Of a stretch of DNA of 64,000 nt, positions 28,460 to 38,438 are shown in pieces (within the stretch, counting starts at the first letter, position 1; every line of letters begins with the position of its first letter). This stretch comes from Massilia sp. UMI-21. Lineage in GTDB: Bacteria; Pseudomonadota; Gammaproteobacteria; Burkholderiales; Burkholderiaceae_D. The translations under genes and the position numbers were made by a program. The notes under the pieces were generated by a model that was not told the origin of the DNA, searched no databases, and saw only the letters and a program-made list of their open reading frames with translations. Location: NCBI GenBank assembly GCA_015277795.1, contig CP063848.1, positions 186,001 to 250,000 on the forward strand. The letters are read 5' to 3'.

Positions 28460-29068
28460 ATGGCGAACCTGGCAGCCGAATACGGCGTACATGAGGGCAG
28501 GACACCGGGAAACAGGCGCTTCCTGGTGGGTGTCGGCGTGTCGCTTGCCATGCATCTGCTGCTGCTGTTCGCCTACCGGCATACGGGGCCGTCCGCGCCG
28601 GTGTTCCAGCCTGAGGCGCCCTCTTCCATCACGATCACGATCCGGCCACCAGCGCCGGCCCTGCCGCCACCAACGCCAACAACGCCTGCCGCATCTGCAG
28701 CGCCGCGTCGCGCGCGCCCCTCCACGTCGACGCCGGTCATCGCCGTGCCGCCGGCGCCGGAAAGCACCGGGGATCCGTTCGCGGTGCAGCAAGCTGCCGA
28801 GCCGATGCAGGGCAGCGCCAGCGATACGCCGGCGTTCGACATGAATGCCGCAAGACAAACGGCACGGCAACTGGCGGGTCAGACCAAACTCGGCCGAGAG
28901 GGAACGGCGCACGCGCAATTCCCCGATCCGCCCCTGGAAACCGAATCGAAGTTCGCGAAAGCCATCAGCAAGGCCAAGCGCCGCAACTGCAAGGATGGCA
29001 TTCCGGGCGGCTTGCTGGCGCCGCTGTTCCTGGCCATGGACAAGAAGGACAGCGGCTGCAAGTGGTAA
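28460..29068 (+). CDS. Membrane-anchored protein with TonB-like N-terminus, function unknown
   Basis: Protein of 202 residues. A short cytoplasmic head is followed by one membrane helix (about 21-40, FLVGVGVSLAMHLLLLFAY), then a Pro/Ala/Thr-rich stretch (about 50-105) and a charged C-terminal part. This ends in KRRNCKDGIPGGLLAPLFLAMDKKDSGCKW, with two cysteines that could form a disulfide. The layout matches the N-terminal half of TonB/energy-transducing proteins, but no TonB C-terminal domain is recognisable. It stands alone between tRNA-Pro and rsmI. I do not recognise a specific function. Confidence 0.75.
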   Translation: MANLAAEYGVHEGRTPGNRRFLVGVGVSLAMHLLLLFAYRHTGPSAPVFQPEAPSSITITIRPPAPALPPPTPTTPAASAAPRRARPSTSTPVIAVPPAPESTGDPFAVQQAAEPMQGSASDTPAFDMNAARQTARQLAGQTKLGREGTAHAQFPDPPLETESKFAKAISKAKRRNCKDGIPGGLLAPLFLAMDKKDSGCKW

Positions 29069-29131
29069 AGCTTGGCCTACCCGGTCTTCGCCGCAATGCT
29101 CTGCAGCAACCGCGGCACCGGAACGCTGCGC

Positions 29132-30037
29132 TTACTCGCCCTTGATCTGCAGGGCCCGCTCGTAGAGGGCGTTCTTCTTGCGCCCGGTAATCTGCGCCGC
29201 CAGGTTGGCGGCCTGCTTCACCGAACACTCCGTCAACAGGATCTGCAGGATGCGTTCCGCTTCCGCATCCTGCGCATCGGTGGCGAGGACCGCCCCTTCC
29301 ACCAGCACCACGAACTCGCCGCGCTCGCGGTGCTGGTCGGCTTTCACCCAGGCCAGGGCCTCGCCGAGCGGGCAGCGGTGCACTTCCTCGAACAGCTTGC
29401 TCAGCTCGCGCGCGAACACCACCTGGCGGGTCGGCTCGAACGTCGACATCAAGGCTTCGACGCAATCGACGATGCGGTGCGGCGCTTCGTAGAAGACGAG
29501 CGTCGAGGTCTCGCGCGCCAGTTCGGCCAGCGCGCTTTCGCGCTGCTTCGATTTCGCCGGCAGGAAGCCGACGAAGTGAAACCGGTCGTTGACCAGCCCG
29601 CTGGCCGACAGGGCGGTGATGGCCGCCGACGGCCCCGGCAGCGGTACCACGTTCAGCCCGGCGGTGCGTACCGCGTCGACGATGCGCGCGCCCGGGTCGG
29701 ACACGGCCGGCGTGCCGGCGTCCGACACCAGCGCCACGCGCTGTCCGCCTGCCAGGCGCTCGACGATCTTGTCGGCCACCTCGCGCTCGTTGTGCATGTG
29801 CGCGGCAATGGTCTGCTTGTTCAGGCCGAAGCGCTGCAGCAGTGCGCCGGTCTTGCGCGTGTCTTCGCAAGCCACGACATCGGCGAGCGCCAGCAGGTGC
29901 AGTGCGCGCAGCGTGATGTCGGTGACATTGCCGATCGGTGTAGCCACGACATACAGCGTTGCGGTAGGATAGGACTGCTGGGCCGCTTCGCCCATGACGG
30001 GAAGCTGGGCGATGTCGATGGTCTGCTGTTCTGTCAT
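29132..30037 (-). CDS. rsmI: 16S rRNA (cytidine-1402-2'-O)-methyltransferase
   Basis: Tetrapyrrole-methylase-fold SAM enzyme of 301 residues that methylates the ribose of C1402 in the ribosomal decoding centre. Motifs include TLYVVATPIGNVTDIT, CEDTRKTGALL, VSDAGTPAVSDPG and PLPGPSAAITALS. The start at 30037 (MTEQQTIDIAQLP) is chosen because further upstream sequence is antisense to lpoA and not family-like. It is divergent from lpoA with only 10 bp between the start codons, so the two genes' promoters must lie inside each other's coding region. Confidence 0.95.
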   Translation of the reverse strand: MTEQQTIDIAQLPVMGEAAQQSYPTATLYVVATPIGNVTDITLRALHLLALADVVACEDTRKTGALLQRFGLNKQTIAAHMHNEREVADKIVERLAGGQRVALVSDAGTPAVSDPGARIVDAVRTAGLNVVPLPGPSAAITALSASGLVNDRFHFVGFLPAKSKQRESALAELARETSTLVFYEAPHRIVDCVEALMSTFEPTRQVVFARELSKLFEEVHRCPLGEALAWVKADQHRERGEFVVLVEGAVLATDAQDAEAERILQILLTECSVKQAANLAAQITGRKKNALYERALQIKGE

Positions 30038-30047
30038 AAGGATTCCG

Positions 30048-31319
30048 ATGCTGAAGAAGAAGAATATCAAGGCGCTGCTGACGATGGCCGCGTCTGGCGT
30101 GCTCGCTGGCGTATTGTCGGCTTGCTCAAGTACACCTTTGCCGCCCGACACCGGCTGCGGCGTACCGGGCGGATTTTGCGCGCCCGCCGCGCCGATAGCA
30201 AGCCCGCCACCTGCCGAGCCCAGCTATTCGCCTCCACCACCCGCTGGCCAGTTCCGCACCAATCCGGTCGACCTGCCCCCATCCGCCGGCGGCCGCCCGC
30301 TCGCTGCCGACCTGAACCGCCCGGGTACGCGCATCGCGCTGCTGCTGCCGCTGCAGTCCGACGCGCTCGCGCAGCCCGCCGAAGCGGTGCGCGCCGGCTT
30401 CATGGCCGGTTACGAGCGCGAGCGCCAGGGGGTGACGGTCAACGTGATCCCCACCGGCGATTCCGCACAGGCCACGCTCGACGCCTACGCGCGTGCGGCC
30501 GAGCAGAACGATATCGTGGTCGGTCCCCTGGCCCGCCCCGCCGTGGCGGCGCTGGCCACCAGCGGCGCCGTGACCAAGCCGACCGTCGCCCTCAATCACC
30601 CGCAGACCGGTGACCCGCTGCCGCGCCAGATGCTGGTGGTCGGCCTGTCGCTCGAAGAAGAAGCGCGCCAGGTAGCCGACTGGGCCGCGGCGGAACAGCC
30701 CGCCGGCCGCGCCCTGGTGCTCACCGGCAAGACCGCCTGGCAGCAGCGCCTGTCGGGCGCATTCACGGCGCGCTGGTCCCAGCTGGGCCTGAACAATGCC
30801 GTCGTCGAGCTGCCGAGCAGCGACGGCTATGTCGACGGCAATGCGCTGGCCGCCTTGCGCGCGCGCCTGCAGGTCGATCCGCCGCAGCTGGTGTTCGCCG
30901 CCCTCGACGCCGTCCAGCTGCGCCAGGTGCGCAGCGCCATCGGGACCTCGCTGCCGACCTACGGCACCGCCTCGATCAACCCGGGCCGCGATCCGGCCAT
31001 GGTCGCGCCCGAGCTGAGCGGCGTGCGCATCCTCGACCTGCCCTGGACCGTGCAGCCGGACAATCCGCTGGTGGCGAGCTATCCGCGCTGGGGCGGCGAC
31101 ACCGGCGGCTTCGACATGAAGCGCCTGTACGCGCTCGGCATCGACGCCTACCGCATCGCCCGCGAACTGGCCCTGCGTCCCAACGGATCGTTCGAGCTCG
31201 ACGGCGTGACGGGCCGCCTGTCGATCGACATGAGCACGGGCGCGCCGGTGTTCCGACGCGTCGAGACCGGCGCCGTGTACCGCGACGGCGCCTTCGAAGC
31301 AGTGGCTTTCGGGCGCTGA
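30048..31319 (+). CDS. lpoA: Penicillin-binding protein activator lipoprotein, LpoA/LppC family
   Basis: Outer-membrane lipoprotein of 423 residues (lipobox LSAC near residue 26). A short Pro-rich linker is followed by a periplasmic-binding-protein-like domain starting TRIALLLPLQSDALAQPAEAVRAGFMAGYE. E. coli LpoA activates PBP1A, but this protein lacks the N-terminal TPR half of E. coli LpoA, as is usual in betaproteobacteria. It is the first gene of the conserved lpoA-yraN-diaA-dolP operon; yraN starts 1 bp after its stop. It adds to the cell-wall genes in the window. Confidence 0.88.
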   Translation: MLKKKNIKALLTMAASGVLAGVLSACSSTPLPPDTGCGVPGGFCAPAAPIASPPPAEPSYSPPPPAGQFRTNPVDLPPSAGGRPLAADLNRPGTRIALLLPLQSDALAQPAEAVRAGFMAGYERERQGVTVNVIPTGDSAQATLDAYARAAEQNDIVVGPLARPAVAALATSGAVTKPTVALNHPQTGDPLPRQMLVVGLSLEEEARQVADWAAAEQPAGRALVLTGKTAWQQRLSGAFTARWSQLGLNNAVVELPSSDGYVDGNALAALRARLQVDPPQLVFAALDAVQLRQVRSAIGTSLPTYGTASINPGRDPAMVAPELSGVRILDLPWTVQPDNPLVASYPRWGGDTGGFDMKRLYALGIDAYRIARELALRPNGSFELDGVTGRLSIDMSTGAPVFRRVETGAVYRDGAFEAVAFGR

Positions 31320-31320
31320 C

Positions 31321-31677
31321 ATGTGGCCGCAGCGCCTGTCACCGCGGCAAGCTCAGGGCCGCGACTGGGAGCGCGCTGCCCTGCTCCACCTGCGGCGCCA
31401 CGGCTTGCGGCCGGTCGAGGAGAATTTTCGCTGCAAGGGTGGCGAAATCGACCTGATCATGCGCGACGGCGATACCCTGGTGTTCGTCGAGGTGCGCCAG
31501 CGCGCTGCCGACTCCCATGGTGGTGCGGCCGCCAGCATCACTCCCGCCAAGATTCGCCGCCTGGTGCGTGCGGCACAGGTTTACCTGTTGCGCTTTCCCG
31601 TCACACCACCCTGCCGCTTCGACGTGGTCGCCATCGATGGCGAGCGGCTGGAATGGCTGCAAGATGTGATTAACTGA
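31321..31677 (+). CDS. yraN: YraN/UPF0102 endonuclease-like protein
   Basis: Small protein of 118 residues with a restriction-endonuclease-like core: GRDWERAALLHLRRHGLR, then ENFRCKGGEIDLIMRDGDTLVFVEVRQR, which holds the E/D...ExK-type acidic residues (here with Q in the last segment, EVRQR). The family is thought to process DNA, possibly as a partner of recombination or Holliday junction factors; no biochemical role is firmly established. Position immediately after lpoA is widely conserved. Confidence 0.9.
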   Translation: MWPQRLSPRQAQGRDWERAALLHLRRHGLRPVEENFRCKGGEIDLIMRDGDTLVFVEVRQRAADSHGGAAASITPAKIRRLVRAAQVYLLRFPVTPPCRFDVVAIDGERLEWLQDVIN

Positions 31678-31744
31678 ACAAGCCTTCCTGATCGGAATGT
31701 AAGCAATTTTTACGCGGCTTGCCCGGCCCGGGTTGCCACTGCAC

Positions 31745-32981
<1,237 letters not shown>

Positions 32982-32986
32982 TGCCA

Positions 32987-33014
32987 ACGGCAGGACTGCG
33001 GTCCTGCCGTTTTT
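32987..33014 (+). terminator. Intrinsic terminator after dolP
   Basis: Perfect 10-bp stem (acggcaggac / gtcctgccgt), loop tgcg, running into five T. It lies 5 bp after the dolP stop and before the thioredoxin-like gene. Confidence 0.85.
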
Positions 33015-33032
33015 CCATCATCCGTTTCCGCC

Positions 33033-33551
33033 ATGACCGCCACTTCCTCTTCCCGTTCCTGGTTCAGGCCCGCCGCCATCGGCGCGGTGGTGCTGGCGCT
33101 GGCCGGCATCGGCTACGCCTCGTTCAACAGCGGCACGCCCGCGCCGAACGTCACCTTCATCAGCATCGCCGGCGACAAGATCAGTACCGAGTCCCTGCGC
33201 GGCAAGGTGGTGATGGTGAATTTCTGGGCGACCTCCTGCGTCACTTGCGTCAAGGAGATGCCGCAGATGGTCGAGACCTACAACAAGTACAAGGGGCAAG
33301 GCCTGGAGTTCGTGGCGGTGGCGATGCAGTACGACCCGCCCAACTACGTGCTGAACTTCACCGAGACCCGCCAGCTGCCGTTCAGGGTCGCGATCGATTC
33401 GGCCGGCGACATCGCGCGGCAGTTCGGCGACGTCAGCCTGACCCCGACCACGTTCGTGATCGACAAGAACGGCAAGATCATCAAGCGCTACGTGGGCGAG
33501 CCGTCCTTCCCGGAGCTGCACAAGCTGCTCGAGAAGGAACTGGCTACCTGA
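33033..33551 (+). CDS. TlpA/ResA-like membrane-anchored thioredoxin
   Basis: Protein of 172 residues: one N-terminal membrane anchor (about 13-31), then a redoxin domain with the active site WATSCVTCVKEM. The CVTC motif replaces the CxPC of most TlpA/ResA proteins, a variant also common in betaproteobacteria. The cis-proline segment LTPTTFVID is present. It probably reduces a periplasmic disulfide, as in cytochrome c maturation, but no ccm gene is adjacent. It starts just 19 bp beyond the dolP terminator. Confidence 0.88.
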   Translation: MTATSSSRSWFRPAAIGAVVLALAGIGYASFNSGTPAPNVTFISIAGDKISTESLRGKVVMVNFWATSCVTCVKEMPQMVETYNKYKGQGLEFVAVAMQYDPPNYVLNFTETRQLPFRVAIDSAGDIARQFGDVSLTPTTFVIDKNGKIIKRYVGEPSFPELHKLLEKELAT

Positions 33552-33552
33552 T

Positions 33553-33978
33553 CTAGGGCGCCTTGGGATAGAGGATCATCTGGGTGCAGCGGAACAGGGC
33601 AATGGTCTTGCCGCTGTCCTTGTCCGTGACGATCGCATCCCACACCTGCGTGGTGCGGCCCAAATGCACGGCGGTCGCCCTTACTGCGATCGTGCCCTGG
33701 CGTGCGGTGCCGAGATGGTTCGATTTCAGCTCGATGGTGGTGAAGCTGGTGGCGCCTTCCGGCAGGTGGGCGACGCAGGCGTAGCCGGCCGCGGTGTCGG
33801 CCAGCGTGACCACGCTGCCGGCGTGCAGGTAGCCGTTCGGGGCCAGCAGATGGGGCTGGACCGGCAGCTCGGCGCACACGCGGCCTTCGGCGACCTCGGT
33901 GATCTGGATGCCGAGGTGGCCGGGCAGGTAATCCTTGCCGAACTCGTTGAAGGATGCTGGGGTGTATTTCGGATTCAC
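33553..33978 (-). CDS. Hotdog-fold thioesterase, PaaI family
   Basis: Protein of 141 residues with the hotdog core: LPGHLGIQITEVAEGRVCAELPV, then HLLAPNGYLHAGSVVTLADTAAGYA (the PaaI-type N-G-x-x-H-A-G active-site helix), then LKSNHLGTAR. Members hydrolyse acyl-CoA or aryl-CoA thioesters. No ATG precedes the conserved block closely; the GTG at 33978 (VNPKYTPASFNEF) is the best start, while the longer open frame upstream is low-complexity arginine-rich shadow. It converges on the thioredoxin gene with 1 bp between the stops. Confidence 0.82.
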   Translation of the reverse strand: MNPKYTPASFNEFGKDYLPGHLGIQITEVAEGRVCAELPVQPHLLAPNGYLHAGSVVTLADTAAGYACVAHLPEGATSFTTIELKSNHLGTARQGTIAVRATAVHLGRTTQVWDAIVTDKDSGKTIALFRCTQMILYPKAP

Positions 33979-34054
33979 GGTTGACGCTTGGTTGACAAAA
34001 GCGCGATCGTACACCGTGCCCGAGGATCGTGCAGGCCAGCCCCCACTCATCCCG

Positions 34055-36037
34055 CTAGCGCCTGCGCTTGCCCTTGCCCGCCGACCCGCCGCGCTGCCGT
34101 GCCGCCGCATTCTGCTGCTGCAAGAGGGCATCCACCCGTTCCGACGCCTCGCGCGCCAGCTGCTGCGCCTCGCCGATGCTCGGGAAATACTGCGGCTCGC
34201 GGTAGCCCAGCCACGCATAGGCCGAGTACATGCGGCAGGTATCCTCGACCTCCTGCAGGTTCATGTAGAGCAGCTCCTGCGGATGCGGCGTCAGCTTGCA
34301 GACCTTCTTCCTGGCCAGCGACAGCGCCCAGTGCTCCCACGCGCTCTGCAGCACCGGCACCCGGCTGGAGATCGGCACCAGCGACAGCATGAACTTCTCG
34401 GCCACCGACAGCGGCAGCGTGTCGAGCCACTCGGCGCGCCCGTTCTGCTCTTCGGTGATGCGCGGATAGAAGAAGCCGTCCGGCACGTCGATGTTGTGGA
34501 CAAAACGGCGCAGCAGCTTCACCAGCGAGGTCTCGCCGGTCACCGACGAGATGCGGTGCAGCTGCTCGAGCGAAGGCGCGACCGCGAAACCGGTGGCGGC
34601 CACCGGCGGGATCTTCTCCTTCATCAGCGCGCGCATCACGGCGTGGGTGTCGTCGTCGTAGCCGGCCACGAAACCCTCTTCGTGCACGCCGTAGCGCCCT
34701 GCCCGTCCCGCGATCTGCTTGGCCAGCGCCGCCGGGATCTCTTCTTCCTCGACCCCGTTGTACTTGACGGTCGTCGTCATGACGATGCGCGCGATCGGCA
34801 TGTTCAGGCCCATCGCCAGCGCATCGGTGCCGACCACGATGTCGGCCTGCCCTTCGCGGAAGCGCTCGGCCTGGGCGCGCCGCACTTCCGGCGACAGGTT
34901 GCCGTACACGGTGGCGACCGACAAACCCTTCTCGGTGATCATGTCGCGCCACATCAGGACCTCGCGCCGCGAGAAGGCGATCACGGCGTCGCCGCGTCGC
35001 AGGTTGCCGAGCTTGCGCACCGGCGCGGGTTCCATCGCCAGCGGCGCCATGCGCTTCAACACATGGACTTCGAGCGGCACTTCCATGCGTTCGGCCAGTG
35101 CCTCGATCGCGCGCCGCGCTTCCGGCGCGCCCACCAGGAACACGGTGGATGCAGGGGCGCCGCACACGGCGGCGGTCCAGGCGGCGCCGCGGTCGCGGTC
35201 GGCCAGCATCTGGATCTCGTCGATCACCGCTACCTCGACCGGCGTTTTCGTATCCAGCATCTCGACGGTGCTGGCGACGTGGGTCGCATCCTCGGCGAGG
35301 CGGCGTTCTTCGCCGGTGATCAGGCTGACCTTGATCGGCTTGCCGTGCGGGCGCGCGTTCTGCAGGCGCTCGTAGTTTTCCAGCGCCAGCAGGCGCAGCG
35401 GCGCGAGATAGACCCCGCTCGCGGCCTTGGCCAGCGCTTCCATCGCGCGGTGGGTCTTGCCTGAATTCGTCGGCCCCAGCAGGGCGATGAACTTGCGCCC
35501 CATGCGGCTGGCCACGTCGAAGGATTCCGGGTATTCGGCCAGGTTGATGCTTTCCTTGGTACGCGCGGCATGGCGCTCTTCCTGCTCGCGCTCGACCGCG
35601 TGGGTCAGGCGCTGCGCGATGCGCTGGAACACGTATTCGGCCGGCTCCGAGGTTTCCAGCTCGTCGAGCACGTGCAGGAACAGCATCGGGTCCCAGCCGA
35701 AGTCGTCGGCTTGTTCCGCGATGTCGCGCACGAAGGCCTCGGCCTCGGTCTGCAGCTGTTCGATGGCGTCCGGCGTGGCGCGTTCTTCGAGCAGCTCGCG
35801 CCGCGCCGGCAGGTCCAGCTTGCGCCATTTACTGGGCTTGGCCAGCACGCCGCGCGCCGGCACCAGCCGATAGGGCACGCGCAGGCCTTCGTAGCGCACT
35901 TCGCCCGAGAAGCGCAGGAAGACGCGGCCCTCCATCTTGACCAGTTCGATGCCGCGCTCGGCGAAGTCGAGCTCGCGCTCGAGGAAGGCGTCGTCGGCGG
36001 TATCGGGCCCGGCGCTGTCGTTAGGGGAATTGCTCAT
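34055..36037 (-). CDS. SUV3-like ATP-dependent RNA helicase
   Basis: Superfamily 2 helicase of 660 residues. Motif I is GPTNSGKT (188-195), motif II DEIQ (273-276), and the C-terminal helicase half has VGTDALAMGLNMPIARIV and QIAGRAGRYG (motif VI). GPTNSGKTHRA and DEIQM are the signature of SUV3, the mitochondrial degradosome helicase, and of its bacterial homologues. An N-terminal region of about 180 residues is specific to this group. The likely role is RNA unwinding in decay, but the partner nuclease is not in the window. Its C-terminus is a basic tail. Confidence 0.88.
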   Translation of the reverse strand: MSNSPNDSAGPDTADDAFLERELDFAERGIELVKMEGRVFLRFSGEVRYEGLRVPYRLVPARGVLAKPSKWRKLDLPARRELLEERATPDAIEQLQTEAEAFVRDIAEQADDFGWDPMLFLHVLDELETSEPAEYVFQRIAQRLTHAVEREQEERHAARTKESINLAEYPESFDVASRMGRKFIALLGPTNSGKTHRAMEALAKAASGVYLAPLRLLALENYERLQNARPHGKPIKVSLITGEERRLAEDATHVASTVEMLDTKTPVEVAVIDEIQMLADRDRGAAWTAAVCGAPASTVFLVGAPEARRAIEALAERMEVPLEVHVLKRMAPLAMEPAPVRKLGNLRRGDAVIAFSRREVLMWRDMITEKGLSVATVYGNLSPEVRRAQAERFREGQADIVVGTDALAMGLNMPIARIVMTTTVKYNGVEEEEIPAALAKQIAGRAGRYGVHEEGFVAGYDDDTHAVMRALMKEKIPPVAATGFAVAPSLEQLHRISSVTGETSLVKLLRRFVHNIDVPDGFFYPRITEEQNGRAEWLDTLPLSVAEKFMLSLVPISSRVPVLQSAWEHWALSLARKKVCKLTPHPQELLYMNLQEVEDTCRMYSAYAWLGYREPQYFPSIGEAQQLAREASERVDALLQQQNAAARQRGGSAGKGKRRR

Positions 36038-36191
36038 GTCTGAAAAAGTGATGGATGCTTGTCATCACTATAACGCGGAAGCTGGCGGCCCCGGTTCCGG
36101 ATCGGCGCGGAAAAGTGTTGTGGGATGGATGAAAACGGTTAATCAGGCAATGATAAAGAAGAATTTTATTTTCCTCTTAGAAATTTTCAAC

Positions 36192-36197
36192 TATAGT
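36192..36197 (+). promoter_or_regulatory. Possible -10 box (TATAGT) upstream of the sensor kinase operon
   Basis: TATAGT lies in the only AT-rich stretch (36140-36215) of the 196-bp divergent region between the helicase and the sensor kinase, 36 bp before the kinase ATG. The matching -35 is weak. Low confidence. Confidence 0.3.
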
Positions 36198-36233
36198 AAT
36201 TTCCCGCGTAACAGTTTGCCGTCGCCCCGCCAC

Positions 36234-38054
36234 ATGAAAAACAACCGGATCGGCCTGATTCTCGTGATCTCGTCGCTGGCCGTGATCGCGCTGGTGGTGA
36301 CCCTCCTGCTGCAGCGCCAGCAGGCTTCCCATGCGGCCCAGGTCAAGGTCCAGGGCCTGGGCATGGTGCGTTCGCTGGCCGCGCTGCCGGTGTCGATGCT
36401 GGCCCCGGGCCAGGGGCCGGGCGTGCTCGGGTCGGTGCTCGCCTACCGCGATAACCCCGATTTCGCCTACGCCGCGGTCAGCGCCGAGAGCGGCAGCAAC
36501 CTGGCCGAAGTCGCCAGTCCCGGCAGCCTGGTTCCGCCGGCGGCGGCGCTGGTCCTGGCCGCTTTCGACGAACGTCTGCTGCCGGCCCGCCCGGGTCAGC
36601 GCGCGATCCGGGAATTCCGTGGTCCGCTGGCCGATGCCCAGGGCAGGCTGCAGGTACGGATCGGCTATTTCGAACCCGAACACCCCATCGGCCTGCAGGA
36701 CCTGCCCTTCTACGCCCTGATCGCGCTGGCGATGTTCCTGCTCGTGCCCCTCATCTACCTGGTGATCAAGCGCGAGATGGCCCCGCTCGCCGCCTTGAGC
36801 GAGCAGCTACGCGCGATCCCGCCCGTTTCCGGCCAGGCGCAGTCCAGCGCCGACGCCGAAGCCGCCCAGGACGTCCACGCCCTGGTCAACAAGCTCAATC
36901 ACTACATCGACCATGCCGGCGCGCGCATCCTCGCGCTGGAACAGGACAACGTGGCTCGCATGGCCGGCAGCCGTTTGCTCGAGTACGGCAGCAACAAGAT
37001 GCAGACCGTGCTGCACTGCCTGCCCGACGGCCTGCTGGTACTCGATCCGGCCGGCGATGTCACTTTCGCCAACGGCAAGATCGAGCCCTTGCTGGGTGTG
37101 CCGGTGAGCGACGTGCTGTCGAGTCCGGTCGAGGCCTGGTGCCGCGACGCCGAACTGCGCAACCTGCTCGCGCGTTTCCGCGGCGCCGGCGCCGACGGCC
37201 GCAGCCAGATCAGCATCGAGTTCACGCCGGACGGCGTGCCGGACAAGCGCCTGTTGGCCACGTCGCAGGCGCTGGCCGGCCACTCGATGGCCTACGGCAC
37301 CCTGGTCGTCGTGCGCGACGTCACCCGCGAGCACCTGGCGCGCCAGGCCGGCAACGACTTCGTCGCCCACGTCGCCCACGAGCTGAAGTCGCCGCTGAAC
37401 GTGATCGGCATGTATGGCGAAATGCTGGCCGACAGTGGCGAGGACGACCCGGCGATCCGGGTCGAAGCGGTCAACGTGATCCAGGACGAGGTCGAGCGCA
37501 TGGCCTCCCTGGTCAACAACCTGCTCAACGTCAGCAAGCTGGAAACCGGCAGCATGCGGCCTGAACGCCACCGCGTCAAACTCGACGAGATGCTGCGCGA
37601 TGCCTGGAACCAGGCGCTGTCGCGCGCCAGCAGCAAGGGCGTCACGCTCGAGCTGCAGGCGCCGCGCGAGATCGCCGCCGTCTCGATCGACAAGGACCTG
37701 TTCCGCATCGCCCTGAACAACCTGCTCAACAACGCGATCAAGTACAACCGTCCCGGCGGCAGCGTGATGCTCTCCGCGGAGGAAGGCGACCACGACGTGG
37801 TCGTCGCGGTGCGCGACAGCGGCATCGGCATGAGCCCGGAAGACCGTACGCGCGTGACGGAAAAATTCTTCCGCGTGCGCGAAACCGGCGACGCCCAGCG
37901 CGGCGGCCATGGCCTGGGCCTGTACCTGGCCAACCAGATCGTCGAGCTGCACCATGGCCGGCTGACGATCGACAGCGAACTCGGACAGGGAAGCGTGTTT
38001 TCCATCCACCTGAAGAAGATGCCGGCACTGGCCGACAGCACCCAAGTTTTATGA
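36234..38054 (+). CDS. Membrane sensor histidine kinase with PAS domain
   Basis: Kinase of 606 residues: helix 1 (about 6-25), a periplasmic sensor region of about 130 residues, helix 2 (about 162-180), a PAS-like domain (about 255-360), HisKA with phosphoacceptor H382 in VAHELKSPLNV, and a HATPase domain with N box NNLLNNAIKYN, G1 DSGIGM and G2 GHGLGLYLANQ. It is translationally coupled (ATGA) to the response regulator. It heads the pilus gene run, suggesting it controls that system (inference). The ligand is unknown. Confidence 0.92.
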   Translation: MKNNRIGLILVISSLAVIALVVTLLLQRQQASHAAQVKVQGLGMVRSLAALPVSMLAPGQGPGVLGSVLAYRDNPDFAYAAVSAESGSNLAEVASPGSLVPPAAALVLAAFDERLLPARPGQRAIREFRGPLADAQGRLQVRIGYFEPEHPIGLQDLPFYALIALAMFLLVPLIYLVIKREMAPLAALSEQLRAIPPVSGQAQSSADAEAAQDVHALVNKLNHYIDHAGARILALEQDNVARMAGSRLLEYGSNKMQTVLHCLPDGLLVLDPAGDVTFANGKIEPLLGVPVSDVLSSPVEAWCRDAELRNLLARFRGAGADGRSQISIEFTPDGVPDKRLLATSQALAGHSMAYGTLVVVRDVTREHLARQAGNDFVAHVAHELKSPLNVIGMYGEMLADSGEDDPAIRVEAVNVIQDEVERMASLVNNLLNVSKLETGSMRPERHRVKLDEMLRDAWNQALSRASSKGVTLELQAPREIAAVSIDKDLFRIALNNLLNNAIKYNRPGGSVMLSAEEGDHDVVVAVRDSGIGMSPEDRTRVTEKFFRVRETGDAQRGGHGLGLYLANQIVELHHGRLTIDSELGQGSVFSIHLKKMPALADSTQVL

Positions 38055-38419
38055 AGAAACAGATTCTGATCGTCGACGACGAAGCACACGTGATCCGCGT
38101 CCTGCGGCTCATGCTCGAGCGCGAAGGCTACGACGTGCAAAGCGCCGCGGACGGCCACGAAGCCCTCGAGAAAATGGCCGTGCGGCGTCCCGACGTCCTG
38201 GTCAGCGACATCCAGATGGAAGGCATGGACGGGCGCGAGCTGTGCCGGACGATCCGCGCACGCTATCCGGACGAGACCTTCCCGATCCTGGTCATGACCT
38301 CGATGACCGCCGCCAGCGAGCGCGAGTGGGTGCGCGAGCTGGCCCACATCGATTTTCTCGAAAAACCCTTGAGCCCGCGCCAGCTGGTGGCGCGCCTGGC
38401 CGCCCACTTCAGCCATTGA
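38051..38419 (+). CDS. Single-domain response regulator (CheY-like)
   Basis: Receiver domain only, 122 residues. Acidic pocket D9-D10, phosphoacceptor D53 in VLVSDIQMEGMDG, the MTSMT switch segment and the K in FLEKPLSP are all present. It has no output domain, so it must act by protein contact. Possible targets are the following HD-GYP protein and the pilus ATPase. The ATG overlaps the kinase stop and the HD-GYP gene begins 19 bp later. Confidence 0.93.
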   Translation: MKKQILIVDDEAHVIRVLRLMLEREGYDVQSAADGHEALEKMAVRRPDVLVSDIQMEGMDGRELCRTIRARYPDETFPILVMTSMTAASEREWVRELAHIDFLEKPLSPRQLVARLAAHFSH

Positions 38420-38438
38420 TCCTAGCGAAAACTCCGAC

